Below, piece after piece: positions 1-9,182 of a stretch of DNA of 64,000 nucleotides. Source of the stretch: Spirosoma aerolatum (GTDB lineage: Bacteria > Bacteroidota > Bacteroidia > Cytophagales > Spirosomataceae). A model generated the notes under the pieces. It was not told the origin of the DNA. It saw nothing but the letters and a program-made list of their open reading frames with translations, and made no database searches. The position numbers were made by a program, and so were the translations under genes. The stretch lies in contig NZ_CP020104.1 of the NCBI RefSeq assembly GCF_002056795.1, positions 1,065,001 through 1,129,000 of the forward strand, read 5' to 3'. Position 1 is the stretch's first letter, and every line of letters begins with the position of its first letter.

Positions 1-218
1 GTTTCGTAATAACTTTCCAGTTCGCCGGGCAGGTTTAGTTCCGATGTGGGTCGGGAAGTGGTTACCCGAATGGCTTCATAGCGGATTTCTTCGTCGGCTG
101 GAGCTTCCTCCATTCGACTTTTTTCGGCCGACGAGTTACCGCACTGGCTTAGCAGGAACGTCATCCCGGCCATAAAAGTCAATTGGAAGCCAGATCGAAG
201 CGCAGGATATAATTGCAT
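1..218 (-). CDS. RND efflux periplasmic adaptor (membrane fusion protein), N-terminal part
   Basis: Only the first 72 codons lie in the window; the gene runs off the left edge. The start is the ATG at 216-218, 16 bases after the stop of the RND pump gene, so it is the third gene of the same operon. The N-terminus is a lipoprotein signal peptide ending in a lipobox (L-S-Q-C, Cys near residue 26), followed by an acidic linker and then residues that fit the start of an HlyD/AcrA-type adaptor (R-V-T-T-S ... L-N-L-P-G-E-L). Lipid-anchored adaptors bridging the inner-membrane pump and the TolC channel are normal for this family. The assignment rests mainly on the operon (channel, pump, adaptor), because too little of the protein is visible for domain recognition. 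Confidence 0.75.
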   Translation of the reverse strand, partial: MQLYPALRSGFQLTFMAGMTFLLSQCGNSSAEKSRMEEAPADEEIRYEAIRVTTSRPTSELNLPGELESYYE

Positions 219-234
219 GGTCTTGTTCGAAAGG

Positions 235-3200
235 TTAATAGGTTAAACTGGTTTGGTGAGCCTCCGTAGCGGCAACGGGTGTTCCGTCGTACACAGTACT
301 GGTTGGGTCGTCGGGATCCAGTGACGGCGAATCGAAGGTTGTTTTTCGTTGAACAGCCGCAAACACGACGGGCAGGATCAGCAGCGCGGCCACAGTCGAA
401 AAAAGCAATCCGCCAATTACGGCCCGGCCTAGGGGAGCCGTTTGCTCGCCCGATTCGCCAAGGCCACTGGCCATTGGAATCATCCCGGCAATCATGGCCA
501 GGGCGGTCATTAGAATGGGCCGCAGACGAGCCGCTCCCGCTACGCGTGCAGCCGCCCGGGCATCGCGGTACCGAAGTCGCAGGGATTCGGCATTGGTTAC
601 CAGCAGCAGCGCGTTCGCCACCGATACCCCCACCGACATGATGATGCCCATGTACGATTGCAGATTCAGGGTCTGTCCCGTTACCAGTAGCAGCGTAAGG
701 GCACCCGCCAGCACAGCGGGTATGCTCACAAGCACCACACTTGCCACTTTGAACGACTGGTAATTAGCGGCCAGCAGCAGAAAGATCACGACAATGGCTA
801 ATCCCAGACCGAATTGCAGGCTACTGAGCGTTTCCTGAAGCAGTTGCGCCAGTCCCCGCAGTTCTACCACAGAGCCTTTTGGAGGGTCGCCAGCCGCCGT
901 AATTGCTGCCTGAACATCGCGGGTTGCCGTGCCCAAATCCCGGTTATTGATATTGGCCGATACCGTAATAATTCGTCGGGGCCCGATGCGGTCGTACTGA
1001 CCTGGTACGGTGGTTGGCGTAATCGTAGCCACATCGCCGAGAGTGGGGCGAAGCTGCCCTTTTACGAGCGGAATGGCCTGGATATCGGCTACGGATTTCA
1101 TCTGATCCTGTTCCAGTTGAATCTGCACCTGATACGCGAACCCTTTCGACTGGTCGAGCCATAGGTTTTTGGCTGTAAACCGGCTCGACGAGGTAGCCGC
1201 TACCAGCGACTTTGAAATTTCGTCTGTACTCAGCCCCAACTGAGCCGCCCGCTCACGGTCGACCTTTACCGAAACGGTCGGATAGCTAAGGGGTTGATTG
1301 ATCCGTAGATCGCGTAAGTAAGGAATTTCGCGCAGCCGGGTTAGCAGCCGATTGGCGTAATGCTGACCTTCAGTCAGGTCTTTTCCCCCCACCAGAATTT
1401 CAATTGGTGTCTGGGCACCCTGGCTCATGATTTTGTCCGTCAGGTCGATCGGTTCGAACGACAGCCGGACATTGGGCATCTTCTGACGAATCCGCTGGCG
1501 AATCTGTTCTTTGAGCGCGTCCAGCGACTCAACTTTGTAGTCTTCAGACAGATTGACCTGTAATACGGCTTCGTGAGGGCCTGCATTGAATACGTACAGG
1601 GCGCTAGTGCCATAACTGGAGGGCGTCATTCCCACAAAGGCCGACGAAATCGCGATGTTCTGAGGACCAACGATGTCGCTGATCTGTTTGATAACCCGTT
1701 TGGTCAGTGCTTCGGTACGTTCAATTCGCAATCCCTGAGGTCCTACGATCCGTACCTGAAACTGGTGTGCATGATTTTGCCGGGGCATCATATCCTGGCC
1801 AATCTGGGTAAATCCAACCCCAATCAGGAGCGCACAAATCAGGGCATACACACCTATGACCAATGCGCGTCGGCCCATCATTTTATCAAGTAATCGTAAG
1901 TAGCTCAGCTTGAAGCGTTCGAAACCCGTTACTTTTTCAGGGTGTTTTTCTTCATAGTGCTCCTGTCGGGCTTCAGGCTGATTCGCTAAATCGGGCAGGA
2001 TGCTCAGGTCATGCGGATGAGCGTGTTCATGATTTTTCAGCCACCAGTTAGCTACTACCGGCACAAACGTTTGCGACAGGATATACGATGCAATAATCGA
2101 AAAGCCTACCGATAGCGATAAAGGCAGGAACATCCCGCGCGGAACGCCATTCATCAGAAAAGCTGGGGCAAATACAGCCAGAATACACAAGGTAATGAGC
2201 AGTAGCGGGAACGACATTTCCTGACAGGCATCCAGAATAGCGCGGGCTTTGGGCTTGCCCATTTCCAGATGCTGGTGAATGTTTTCAATGACCACCGTTG
2301 CCTGGTCGACCAGAATCCCGATAGCCAGTGCCAGACCCGACAACGTCATGATGTTAATGGTTTGCCCGGTCAGGTTGAGGAGCAAAATGGCACTCAAGAT
2401 GGATACCGGAATGGTCAGAATCACGATCAGCGAACTGCGCCAGTCTCCCAGAAAAAGCAACACCATCAACCCGGTTAGAATAGCGCCCAGCCCTCCCTCT
2501 ACCGCCAGACTATGTACGGCCTGGGTGACGTAGACCGATTGGTCAAATTCATAGGAAAGCTGCACATCGTCGGGTAACAGGGCCTTCATTTCGGGCAGTT
2601 TGGCTTTCAAGGCTCTCACCACGCTCATCGTAGAGGCATCGGCACTTTTGGTGACGGGTATATACACCGACCGTTTTCCGTTAACCAGAGCGTACCCTAC
2701 TGTTATATCTGTGGCATCCTCTACCGTGGCTACGTCGCGCAGAAACACCGTTGGTCCTACCCCTTTACGCAGTGGGATGTTCATAAACTCGCCCACCTTG
2801 TCGAGTACCGTATTACTGGGCGTCATGACCGTGTAATCGCCCATCTGAACGCTTCCTGCGGGCGAAATCTGGTTGTTCTTCACAACGGCCTGTACAATTT
2901 CATCCGGGGTCAGCTCGTAGCTGCGCATCCGTTCGGGATTTACTTTTACGACCACGGTTCGCTCGTTGCCACCGAATGGGGGAGGAGCCGATGCCCCTGG
3001 AATCTGAGAGAACAGGGGCCGAATCCGCGTCGACGCTAAATCCTGCATTTCGCCCAGCGAGGCCCGTCGGCTACTGAATACCAACTGCCCAACCGGCAAA
3101 CTCGATGCATCGAACCGAACCACGGTGGGCGGTACAGTACCCGGCGGCAGGTAATTCATAACCCGGCTGACCTGATTGGCTACTTCGCCCGATACCTGCG

Positions 3201-3498
3201 CCATGTTGACATCTTCGTAGAACGAGCATTTGACCAGACAAAGGCCCTGAATGTTCTTTACTTCGACATTCTTGATGCCCGATACATACAGTAACTGGTT
3301 CTGATACCGGGTCGCAATGAAACCCTCCATCTGGGCGGGGGTCATACCGCCGTAGGGTTGGGCAATGTAAATGGTCGGAAGATTGAGCCGGGGGAAAATA
3401 TCGACCGGGATACTGAGCAGTGCCAGTACCGCAAACAGGACAATGCCGGCCAGGGCAACGAGTACGGTAATGGGTTTGGCTAAGGCAGCTTTGATCAT
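235..3498 (-). CDS. RND family efflux pump, inner-membrane permease (AcrB/CusA type)
   Basis: The protein has 1087 residues, the usual size for RND pumps, starting at the ATG at 3496-3498 (M-I-K-A-A-L-A-K-P-I-T-V); a longer frame reaching 3585 would overlap the upstream TolC gene and is not used. It has the typical layout: one N-terminal membrane segment, a large periplasmic loop (P-V-D-I-F-P at the start), six membrane segments, a second loop and six more segments. It should exchange protons for exported compounds or metals together with the adjacent adaptor and TolC channel. Oddity: the TM4 proton-relay motif reads V-D-Q-A-T-V-V-I-E-N, so the second Asp of the AcrB Asp-Asp pair is Gln, and the TM10 motif reads V-G-V-S-V-A-N-A, lacking the AcrB Lys. 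Substrate cannot be told from sequence. Confidence 0.93.
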   Translation of the reverse strand: MIKAALAKPITVLVALAGIVLFAVLALLSIPVDIFPRLNLPTIYIAQPYGGMTPAQMEGFIATRYQNQLLYVSGIKNVEVKNIQGLCLVKCSFYEDVNMAQVSGEVANQVSRVMNYLPPGTVPPTVVRFDASSLPVGQLVFSSRRASLGEMQDLASTRIRPLFSQIPGASAPPPFGGNERTVVVKVNPERMRSYELTPDEIVQAVVKNNQISPAGSVQMGDYTVMTPSNTVLDKVGEFMNIPLRKGVGPTVFLRDVATVEDATDITVGYALVNGKRSVYIPVTKSADASTMSVVRALKAKLPEMKALLPDDVQLSYEFDQSVYVTQAVHSLAVEGGLGAILTGLMVLLFLGDWRSSLIVILTIPVSILSAILLLNLTGQTINIMTLSGLALAIGILVDQATVVIENIHQHLEMGKPKARAILDACQEMSFPLLLITLCILAVFAPAFLMNGVPRGMFLPLSLSVGFSIIASYILSQTFVPVVANWWLKNHEHAHPHDLSILPDLANQPEARQEHYEEKHPEKVTGFERFKLSYLRLLDKMMGRRALVIGVYALICALLIGVGFTQIGQDMMPRQNHAHQFQVRIVGPQGLRIERTEALTKRVIKQISDIVGPQNIAISSAFVGMTPSSYGTSALYVFNAGPHEAVLQVNLSEDYKVESLDALKEQIRQRIRQKMPNVRLSFEPIDLTDKIMSQGAQTPIEILVGGKDLTEGQHYANRLLTRLREIPYLRDLRINQPLSYPTVSVKVDRERAAQLGLSTDEISKSLVAATSSSRFTAKNLWLDQSKGFAYQVQIQLEQDQMKSVADIQAIPLVKGQLRPTLGDVATITPTTVPGQYDRIGPRRIITVSANINNRDLGTATRDVQAAITAAGDPPKGSVVELRGLAQLLQETLSSLQFGLGLAIVVIFLLLAANYQSFKVASVVLVSIPAVLAGALTLLLVTGQTLNLQSYMGIIMSVGVSVANALLLVTNAESLRLRYRDARAAARVAGAARLRPILMTALAMIAGMIPMASGLGESGEQTAPLGRAVIGGLLFSTVAALLILPVVFAAVQRKTTFDSPSLDPDDPTSTVYDGTPVAATEAHQTSLTY

Positions 3499-3508
3499 GA
3501 CAGTTGAG

Positions 3509-4948
3509 TTAGTGGGGAAGTTGTTGCAGGAAAGAGTCCAGATCACCAGCCGTAGCGGCCCGTAGCAATAAGGCTCGCCATACACTGCTGGTAACCAGCG
3601 CCTGATCGACTTCGGCCCGGTTCAATAGCGTACTGGTTTGAGTCAGCGCCTGAATATTGTCCAACCCCGATTCGTACCGCGCCTGGGCCTGGATATACGC
3701 CTGTTTGGCAGCATCCAGTTGTAGAGGAGCCTGCTGCGCACGAGCCTGAGCCAGTTCGAGTTGCAAAACAGCATTCTGGCTCGCAGCCTGTATGCCTAGC
3801 GCCTGCTGGTCGTATAGCTGCTGACTGGCATTGATCCGTTCCCGCTGGGCCGACACGGCATATTTAGTACGCCATAAATCAGTTGGGCGCCAGATGGCCG
3901 TTAGCCCCAAAATGTAATTGTAGGAGCGCAAGGGCAAACCAGCACCCAGCGAAGGGTCGATCCGAAACGTACCGTCTGACTGCGCCTGTTCGCTGATACC
4001 GGAACCGCGCCCCTGAAGAGAACCAAGTACCGAGATCGATGGCAGAGCACTGGCCTTCAGTAAGGTTTCGCTGGCTCGTCCCAGGTCGATGTTCTTCTGG
4101 TAGACCCGTAGCTGAGGATGCAGCGCCGGGTTGCTGCCAGGCATAGCGGGCATCTGCGGAAGTTGGTTGTAAAACACCAGCGAATCCAGTTGAATAGTTG
4201 GATTGGGCAGCCCAATTAGTTCGGTGAGCCGAAGCACCTGCTGTTGAGCCATTTGCTGGCTTTCCAATACCTGCAAACGGGCGCGGGCCACTTCAGTATT
4301 GGCTACCGAACTGTCGATACCTGGGCGCAGACCTCCTTCGGTGCTGGCCCGAATTATGCGTTGAAGTTCCTGCGCCCGCTGAAGGTTGGCCCGCTGCAAG
4401 GCGACTGATTTCTGAGCATTGAGGGCCAGGAGATACGCATCGCAAACGCGCACCTGATGGGTGAACAGTTCACCCTCGTAATCGGCCTGTGCCTGTTCGA
4501 CGGCTAACCGTGCCTGACTGCGCCGTGCCTCCCGACGACCGAATGTAATGGCCTCCCAGTCTACAACCAGCGAAGCACCACTGGTCCAGGCGGCCTGGCT
4601 ATTAAATCCGTCTGTGCGTACTCCAGATATGGGCAATAAAAGACCTCCATTGGAGACGTAGGCCCCTCGGACCTGATTGGAGGTGGCATTCAGCGTCTGT
4701 GCCTGAACACCCGCCTGAGGCAGCAAAGCCATAGCCAACGCCTGAGCATCAGCTTCCGTAGCCCGGATGTTGGCTAATTTTCCCCGTAAGGTAGGGTAAT
4801 TTGTCCGGGCTAAGTCCAGCGCTTTGGACAAGGTAAGTTGATTGGATAGGGGCGAAGACGGGCTACCTGATTGAGCCAAACTTTGACTTATCCAGCAACT
4901 GGTTAGAACCGCTATGAACCAATAGTGTCGTTTATCTCCGCTGAGCAT
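3509..4948 (-). CDS. TolC family outer-membrane efflux protein
   Basis: This 479-residue protein has a signal peptide (hydrophobic stretch to about residue 25, ending S-L-A-Q) and two halves rich in Ala, Gln and Leu that fit the alpha-helical barrel repeats of the outer membrane efflux protein family (for example L-T-L-S-K-A-L-D-L-A near residue 40 and A-R-Y-E-S-G-L-D-N near residue 430). It would form the outer-membrane exit duct of the tripartite pump. It is the first gene of the operon; its stop lies 10 bases before the start of the RND pump gene. A -7-like box and phased direct repeats lie just upstream (4972-5030). Confidence 0.92.
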   Translation of the reverse strand: MLSGDKRHYWFIAVLTSCWISQSLAQSGSPSSPLSNQLTLSKALDLARTNYPTLRGKLANIRATEADAQALAMALLPQAGVQAQTLNATSNQVRGAYVSNGGLLLPISGVRTDGFNSQAAWTSGASLVVDWEAITFGRREARRSQARLAVEQAQADYEGELFTHQVRVCDAYLLALNAQKSVALQRANLQRAQELQRIIRASTEGGLRPGIDSSVANTEVARARLQVLESQQMAQQQVLRLTELIGLPNPTIQLDSLVFYNQLPQMPAMPGSNPALHPQLRVYQKNIDLGRASETLLKASALPSISVLGSLQGRGSGISEQAQSDGTFRIDPSLGAGLPLRSYNYILGLTAIWRPTDLWRTKYAVSAQRERINASQQLYDQQALGIQAASQNAVLQLELAQARAQQAPLQLDAAKQAYIQAQARYESGLDNIQALTQTSTLLNRAEVDQALVTSSVWRALLLRAATAGDLDSFLQQLPH

Positions 4949-4971
4949 GAGCCTATTTCGATGAATAAGGC

Positions 4972-5030
4972 CAAAGCTAGGAAGCCAATATTAGAGCCAG
5001 ATTAGAGCCAGATTAGTTAGTATTAGAGCC
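4972..5030 (-). promoter_or_regulatory. Promoter and phased direct repeats upstream of the RND efflux operon
   Basis: On the minus strand TAGCTTTG (4979 to 4972) matches the Bacteroidota -7 consensus TAnnTTTG and lies 24 bases before the tolC-like start. Just upstream are three exact copies of ATTAGAGCC (plus-strand reading) at 4990-4998, 5001-5009 and 5022-5030, with a degenerate fourth unit ATTAGTTAG at 5012-5020. The spacing of 11, 11 and 10 bases places all units on one face of the helix, the usual arrangement for a response regulator or similar activator binding as a chain of dimers. No clear -33 TTG was found at the ideal distance, which fits an activator-dependent promoter. The binding protein is not known. 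Confidence 0.5.
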
Positions 5031-5055
5031 GATTTTCTGCTAGTTTTTACGCCTG

Positions 5056-5108
5056 GCCCAACAGATCAAGTCCTGCCCTGAATAGGGGCAGGACTTGATC
5101 TGTTGGGC
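5056..5108. terminator. Long perfect hairpin between the hydrolase and efflux operons
   Basis: Two 23-base arms (5056-5078 and 5086-5108) are perfect inverted repeats around a 7-base loop, TGAATAG. The hairpin sits 9 bases beyond the stop of the frameshifted hydrolase gene (stop at 5118) and ahead of the efflux promoter, so it probably ends the 10.0-5.1 kb operon. There is no clean T-run on the minus-strand exit side, so it may instead block exonucleases or act as one of the intergenic palindromes seen elsewhere in the window. Confidence 0.55.
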
Positions 5109-5117
5109 ATATCCGCT

Positions 5118-5899
5118 TTATTGTACGGGTACCTGGGAGGCCGCTTCAATAATGAAAGCCGCTACTTTCTCAGGCTGAGATACCATAGGTACGTGACTGG
5201 TTTTGAGGGTAAGGGTTGTTGCGTTGATCTTCTTCGCTAATGTCTGTTGCAGATCGGGATTGATCATGCGGTCTTCACTGGCCGCAATGTACCAGGAGGG
5301 CTTGGTTTCCAGGCCGCTTTAGAAATTTTATCCCCCAATGCGTTGACCGACCACGGGCCTTGTGTAGCGAATAGCAGGCGGGTTTCCGCTTCTGACAGAT
5401 CCTGAGCAAAATCGTCTTTGATTCCTTTGGCCGTCAGAGAAAGAAAGCCAGCCGCATCGGGCCTGATTTCCGCAGTGCCCGGTGCTGGAGGGGCTGCCTG
5501 ACCCATCTCGCCAAAAGACTGTCCTTCATCAGGCGCGCCAGCCGCCACGTAAACCAAGCCTGCCACTTTGGGATCGTTACCTGCTTCGGTGATTACGGCG
5601 CCACCCCACGAATGGCCAACCAAAAGTACGGGGGCATTTTGTAAGGCAATGGCCCGTTTGGCGGCTGCTACGTCGTCGGTCAGCGAGGTTAGGGGATTTT
5701 GCACGGCAATAACGGTATGTCCTTTGGCTTCCAGCAGCGGAATTACTTTGGACCAGCTTGATCCATCGGCAAAGGCACCATGAACGAGCACCACATGGGT
5801 TACGCCCGTTTTGGTCAATTGAGCGTCTGCTCCTGAGAGGGTTAAAAGGCTCATACTGATGGCGGTTAGTGCGCTAAGAGCGCGGTTGACTGTGTACAT
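5118..5899 (-). pseudogene. Secreted alpha/beta hydrolase with a one-base frameshift
   Basis: The frame starting at 5899 encodes a signal peptide (ending G-A-D-A-Q) and an alpha/beta hydrolase fold: H-G-A-F-A-D-G-S-S-W oxyanion region and G-H-S-W-G-G nucleophile elbow. It goes off frame after K-A-A-W at about 5305. The missing C-terminus is present in the next frame (Y-I-A-A-S-E-D-R-M-I-N-P-D ... S-H-V-P-M, with the acid and His of the triad) and ends at a TAA at 5118-5120. Restoring one A in the AAA run at about 5306-5308 gives a continuous 260-residue protein ending in A-S-Q-V-P-V-Q. The lesion is a homopolymer contraction, so a sequencing error is as likely as a real mutation. It is the last gene of a five-gene minus-strand operon, 39 bases after the SDR gene. 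Confidence 0.85.
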
Positions 5900-5938
5900 G
5901 ATTGTGTTTGGTTAAAAGTGAGGTTGAGATTAAGTTCG

Positions 5939-6694
5939 TTAACCCATCGACATGCCGCCATCGACGATCAGCTCGGCACCGACTACAAACGAGGAATCAT
6001 CGGAGGCAAAGAATAAGGCGACCTTGGCAATTTCTTCCGGTCGACCGAATCGGCCCAGCGGAATGGCCTCGATAATCCCCTGATTCATCTGGGTTAATTG
6101 CTGCTCTGAAATGCCGAGTTTAGCAGCACTATGCAGAACGGTATCGACCGGCCCCGGACTAATGGCATTGACCCGTATCTGACGATGGATTAACTCGGTC
6201 GATAGATTCTTGGCCATTGTCAGTAAGGCCCCTTTCGTAGCGGCATATACGCTCGCACCGGGTGCGCCAACGTGCGCGTTGATGGAGGTGTTTAAGATGA
6301 TGGAACCCCCATTTTTGAAAAAAGGCACCAGCGTCTGAATGGTAAAATACGCTCCTTTGACATTGGTGTTCATACTTTCATCAAAGACCGCTTCGGTCAT
6401 GCTCTCGAACGGGGCAAATTTGGCCACACCGGCATTGACAAACAGAATGTCGATACGGGTGAAATTGGCTTGCACAAACTCCGACAAGTGGTTTACATTG
6501 CCCGGCGTACTGGCATCCCATACGATCCCATGCGCTCTTTCACCCAGTTCAGCGGTAATTTTGTCCAACGACTCCTGGTTGCGTCCAGTAATCAGTACAG
6601 TGGCTCCCTGAGCGATAAATTCTTTGGCCGTTGCCAGACCAATACCGCTGCTCCCGCCCGTAATGATGGCTACTTTGTTTTGAAGACGATTCAT
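5939..6694 (-). CDS. Short-chain dehydrogenase/reductase (SDR)
   Basis: The protein is 251 residues from the ATG at 6692-6694 (M-N-R-L-Q-N-K-V-A-I-I-T-G-G). A longer frame to 6742 only adds unlike residues and is not used. It has the classical SDR marks: cofactor motif T-G-G-S-S-G-I-G near residue 10, N-A-G near residue 85, catalytic Ser and the Y-A-A-T-K motif near residue 155, and the S-P-G-P-V-D-T segment after it. A glycine-ended C-terminus (V-D-G-G-M-S-M-G) is typical. It should oxidise or reduce an alcohol or carbonyl with NAD(P). It lies 52 bases downstream of the aldehyde dehydrogenase gene, which suggests consecutive oxidation steps, but the substrate is not known. Confidence 0.92.
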   Translation of the reverse strand: MNRLQNKVAIITGGSSGIGLATAKEFIAQGATVLITGRNQESLDKITAELGERAHGIVWDASTPGNVNHLSEFVQANFTRIDILFVNAGVAKFAPFESMTEAVFDESMNTNVKGAYFTIQTLVPFFKNGGSIILNTSINAHVGAPGASVYAATKGALLTMAKNLSTELIHRQIRVNAISPGPVDTVLHSAAKLGISEQQLTQMNQGIIEAIPLGRFGRPEEIAKVALFFASDDSSFVVGAELIVDGGMSMG

Positions 6695-6746
6695 GATGGT
6701 ATTGTGTTGAGGTCGAGTTGAGGCCTGTTCATCAGGCCTCACTAGG

Positions 6747-8249
6747 TTAAAATGGGTACTCTCTGGCTACTTTCTGAACACTCACCCATTGAACCGTCGT
6801 GAGTTCGTCCAGAATAAAATCACCCCCAAAACGACCAGTTCCCGACGATTTTTCGCCACCGAATGGCGTATGTATTTCATCATTGGCCGACTGGTCGTTA
6901 ATGTGCATCATACCCGTTTCTACCTGCCGGGCCAGTTGCATACCCCGGTAAATATCTTGGGTGTATAACGCTCCGCTTAGCCCAAAATCGGTCGCATTGG
7001 CCAGTCCAATAGCCTCCGCATCCGTGGCAAACGAGACAAGGCCGACGGCTGGGCCAAAAATCTCCTCCCTAAATACCCGCATAGCCTTGGTTACACCCGA
7101 TAGAACGGTCGGCTGGAGAACGTTCCCGTTGGCTACGTTTCCTGTTTCGACGACGGCACCGTCGGCTACGGCGCTTTGCAGAATACCCAGGATACGCTGC
7201 ACGGCTTTTTGGTCGATCAAGGGGCCTACCACCGTGTTTTTATCTGCCGGATCACCGTAGGGGAGTTGTTTTACCCGAGCTACAAACTTGGTTCTGAACT
7301 CGTCGTAGCGGCTTTCGTGGATGAGAATGCGGTTGGTAGCCATGCATACCTGACCCTGATGCAGGAATCGCCCGAACACGGCCCCATCCACAGCTTTATC
7401 CACATCAGCGTCATCCAGGACTATAAATACATTATTACCACCTAACTCCAGGGCCGACTTTTTGAGCCCTTCCCCCGCAATTCGTCCGATGCCTTTTCCT
7501 ACTGGCGTCGAACCCGTGAAGGAAACCATCCGCGAATAGGGGTGAGCCGTGAAGTAATCGCCCATGATTTCTGACCGGCCAACCACAACGTTGAATACAC
7601 CAGCAGGAACACCTGCTTCTTCCAGTAGCTTGGCAATGATGGTTCCGCCCGTAACCAGCGACTGCGAGGCCGGTTTGACGACCATTGAATTGCCAACGGC
7701 CAGAGCCGGAGCGATGGTTCGCATAGAAAGATACAAAGGGAAATTCCAGGGACTGATGAGGCTAACAACGCCCAACGGTTTGCGGTATACGTAGGTTTCT
7801 TTCCCATCAATCGTCGACGCGGTAGTGCGGCCATGCATACGAGTTGGAAAAGAGGACGCTTCGAGCAGAATATCGCGCGATTGCTGTACCTCAAGTAAGC
7901 CTTTCAAATAGGTACTGCCCGTTTCCTGGGTCAGCCAGTGAATAAACTCTTCCTGACGTTCCTGTAGAATCGTAGCTGCGTTCAGGAGTATGTCCCGGCG
8001 AACGAGTGGATTGGTGTTTGCCCAGACAGATGAGGTCTTTTTGGCAGCGTCAAAGGCGGCATCGACATCGGCGGTTCCGGCCGAACGAAGTGTATGAATG
8101 ACGGCTTCGGTAAATGGATTCAGGTTATCAATGGTCGCAGTTTCCCGACCATCGACCCAGTGCCCATTTATAAATTGCCTGTTCAACTCCGTGTAGGCCG
8201 TCTGTGTGTGTTGGTCGTCAAGGCCAAGCGTTGCTTCTAAGGTTAGCAT
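6747..8249 (-). CDS. NAD(P)-dependent aldehyde dehydrogenase
   Basis: The protein has 500 residues, normal for the ALDH superfamily. The catalytic Cys is C302 in G-Q-V-C-M-A-T-N, the general base is E268 in E-L-G-G-N-N, and the cofactor-binding S-P-W-N-F-P and F-T-G-S-T-P-V-G motifs are intact; the end F-G-G-E-K-S-S-G-T-G-R-F-G-G is also typical. Sequence features (Y-V-Y-R-K-P-L-G-V-V, G-M-M-H-I-N-D) resemble benzaldehyde/vanillin dehydrogenase-like members, but aromatic specificity is only a guess. It converts an aldehyde to the acid in the cytoplasm. It is the middle gene of the operon and lies between a lipoprotein hydrolase and an SDR. Confidence 0.93.
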   Translation of the reverse strand: MLTLEATLGLDDQHTQTAYTELNRQFINGHWVDGRETATIDNLNPFTEAVIHTLRSAGTADVDAAFDAAKKTSSVWANTNPLVRRDILLNAATILQERQEEFIHWLTQETGSTYLKGLLEVQQSRDILLEASSFPTRMHGRTTASTIDGKETYVYRKPLGVVSLISPWNFPLYLSMRTIAPALAVGNSMVVKPASQSLVTGGTIIAKLLEEAGVPAGVFNVVVGRSEIMGDYFTAHPYSRMVSFTGSTPVGKGIGRIAGEGLKKSALELGGNNVFIVLDDADVDKAVDGAVFGRFLHQGQVCMATNRILIHESRYDEFRTKFVARVKQLPYGDPADKNTVVGPLIDQKAVQRILGILQSAVADGAVVETGNVANGNVLQPTVLSGVTKAMRVFREEIFGPAVGLVSFATDAEAIGLANATDFGLSGALYTQDIYRGMQLARQVETGMMHINDQSANDEIHTPFGGEKSSGTGRFGGDFILDELTTVQWVSVQKVAREYPF

Positions 8250-8314
8250 ATTAGTAAGGGTTTAAAATGTAGGAGAGGGAAGGACCGACGCTTCGAATGG
8301 GAGAAGGGCGGGTT

Positions 8315-9139
8315 TTATGGGGCGGGCGTTGCGCTGGCGATGGTCTGAAGTAGCGTACTTACCTCCATTGGCATCGACAGGAAGGGGCAATGGCTGCTGT
8401 TGAGCGAATAGGTACTTTTGATGCCTGCTGCGGCTACCATACGTTTTTGCAGATTCAGCCCCACGGCATGGTCCTGCATTGTGTACACGTAGTACTTGGT
8501 TACCTTACCAAAGTTGGTGGCCGTCAGCGTAACTGGATTGGTGAAGGGAATAGCCGGTTCGGCCCGGTAATTATCGATCACCTGTTTTTTGACGGCCTCC
8601 GATCCATCCTGAATGAAGATGGAGGCTAAATTCTCAGTCTTGATGCCCAGGGTAAGTTGGTCGGCCGAGGGAATCAAAGCGGGCCCCAGCTGGGAGGTGC
8701 TATCGGTAGAGGCAAGGGCCAGCAGGGATTGGCCATTGGCGGGTAAGAAAGCCCCAACATACACCAGTTTGTCGATGCGACTGGGGATTTTTTCGGCCAC
8801 GGCCGATACGACCATCCCACCCATGCTATGGCCCACCAGAATCACATTTCCCGACAGAGCATTTATCGTAGATACGACTTTATCCCGGTATACATCCATC
8901 GACAGGGTAGCAGGCGCGGTATTATCACTGCCGTGACCGGGTAGTTCGACCACTACTACGTTCTGGCCTTGCTGAACCAGTTGATCTTTCACCGATTGCC
9001 AGGCATAAGGTGCCTGCCAGGCTCCGTGTACCAGTACAAACGTTTTTGGAGCAGGTGCAACCGTGTCATTTTTTGTGCATGACAGCAACGCAAAAATTGT
9101 AATTACGAACAGAATTGATGAGAAAAAGAGCGTTTTCAT
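8315..9139 (-). CDS. Alpha/beta hydrolase lipoprotein
   Basis: This 274-residue protein starts with a lipoprotein signal (F-A-L-L-S-C, Cys near residue 21), so it is likely anchored in the envelope. The hydrolase fold follows: F-V-L-V-H-G-A-W near residue 33, the nucleophile elbow G-H-S-M-G-G near residue 105, and a C-terminal S-H-C-P-F region carrying the His. It resembles the neighbouring frameshifted hydrolase in fold and motif order, and both belong to the esterase/lactonase-like branch often annotated only as alpha/beta hydrolase. It is the second gene of the operon, 43 bases after the preceding hydrolase. The substrate is unknown. Confidence 0.88.
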   Translation of the reverse strand: MKTLFFSSILFVITIFALLSCTKNDTVAPAPKTFVLVHGAWQAPYAWQSVKDQLVQQGQNVVVVELPGHGSDNTAPATLSMDVYRDKVVSTINALSGNVILVGHSMGGMVVSAVAEKIPSRIDKLVYVGAFLPANGQSLLALASTDSTSQLGPALIPSADQLTLGIKTENLASIFIQDGSEAVKKQVIDNYRAEPAIPFTNPVTLTATNFGKVTKYYVYTMQDHAVGLNLQKRMVAAAGIKSTYSLNSSHCPFLSMPMEVSTLLQTIASATPAP

Positions 9140-9182
9140 GGGAATTGATTGGTTATAAAGTTAGAGGAAGGAGAAACGTTGG

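Noticed and set aside
3499..3585. Longer start of the RND pump gene
   Set aside because: The extra 29 residues overlap the end of the tolC-like gene and do not look like an RND N-terminus; the ATG at 3496-3498 gives the usual start.
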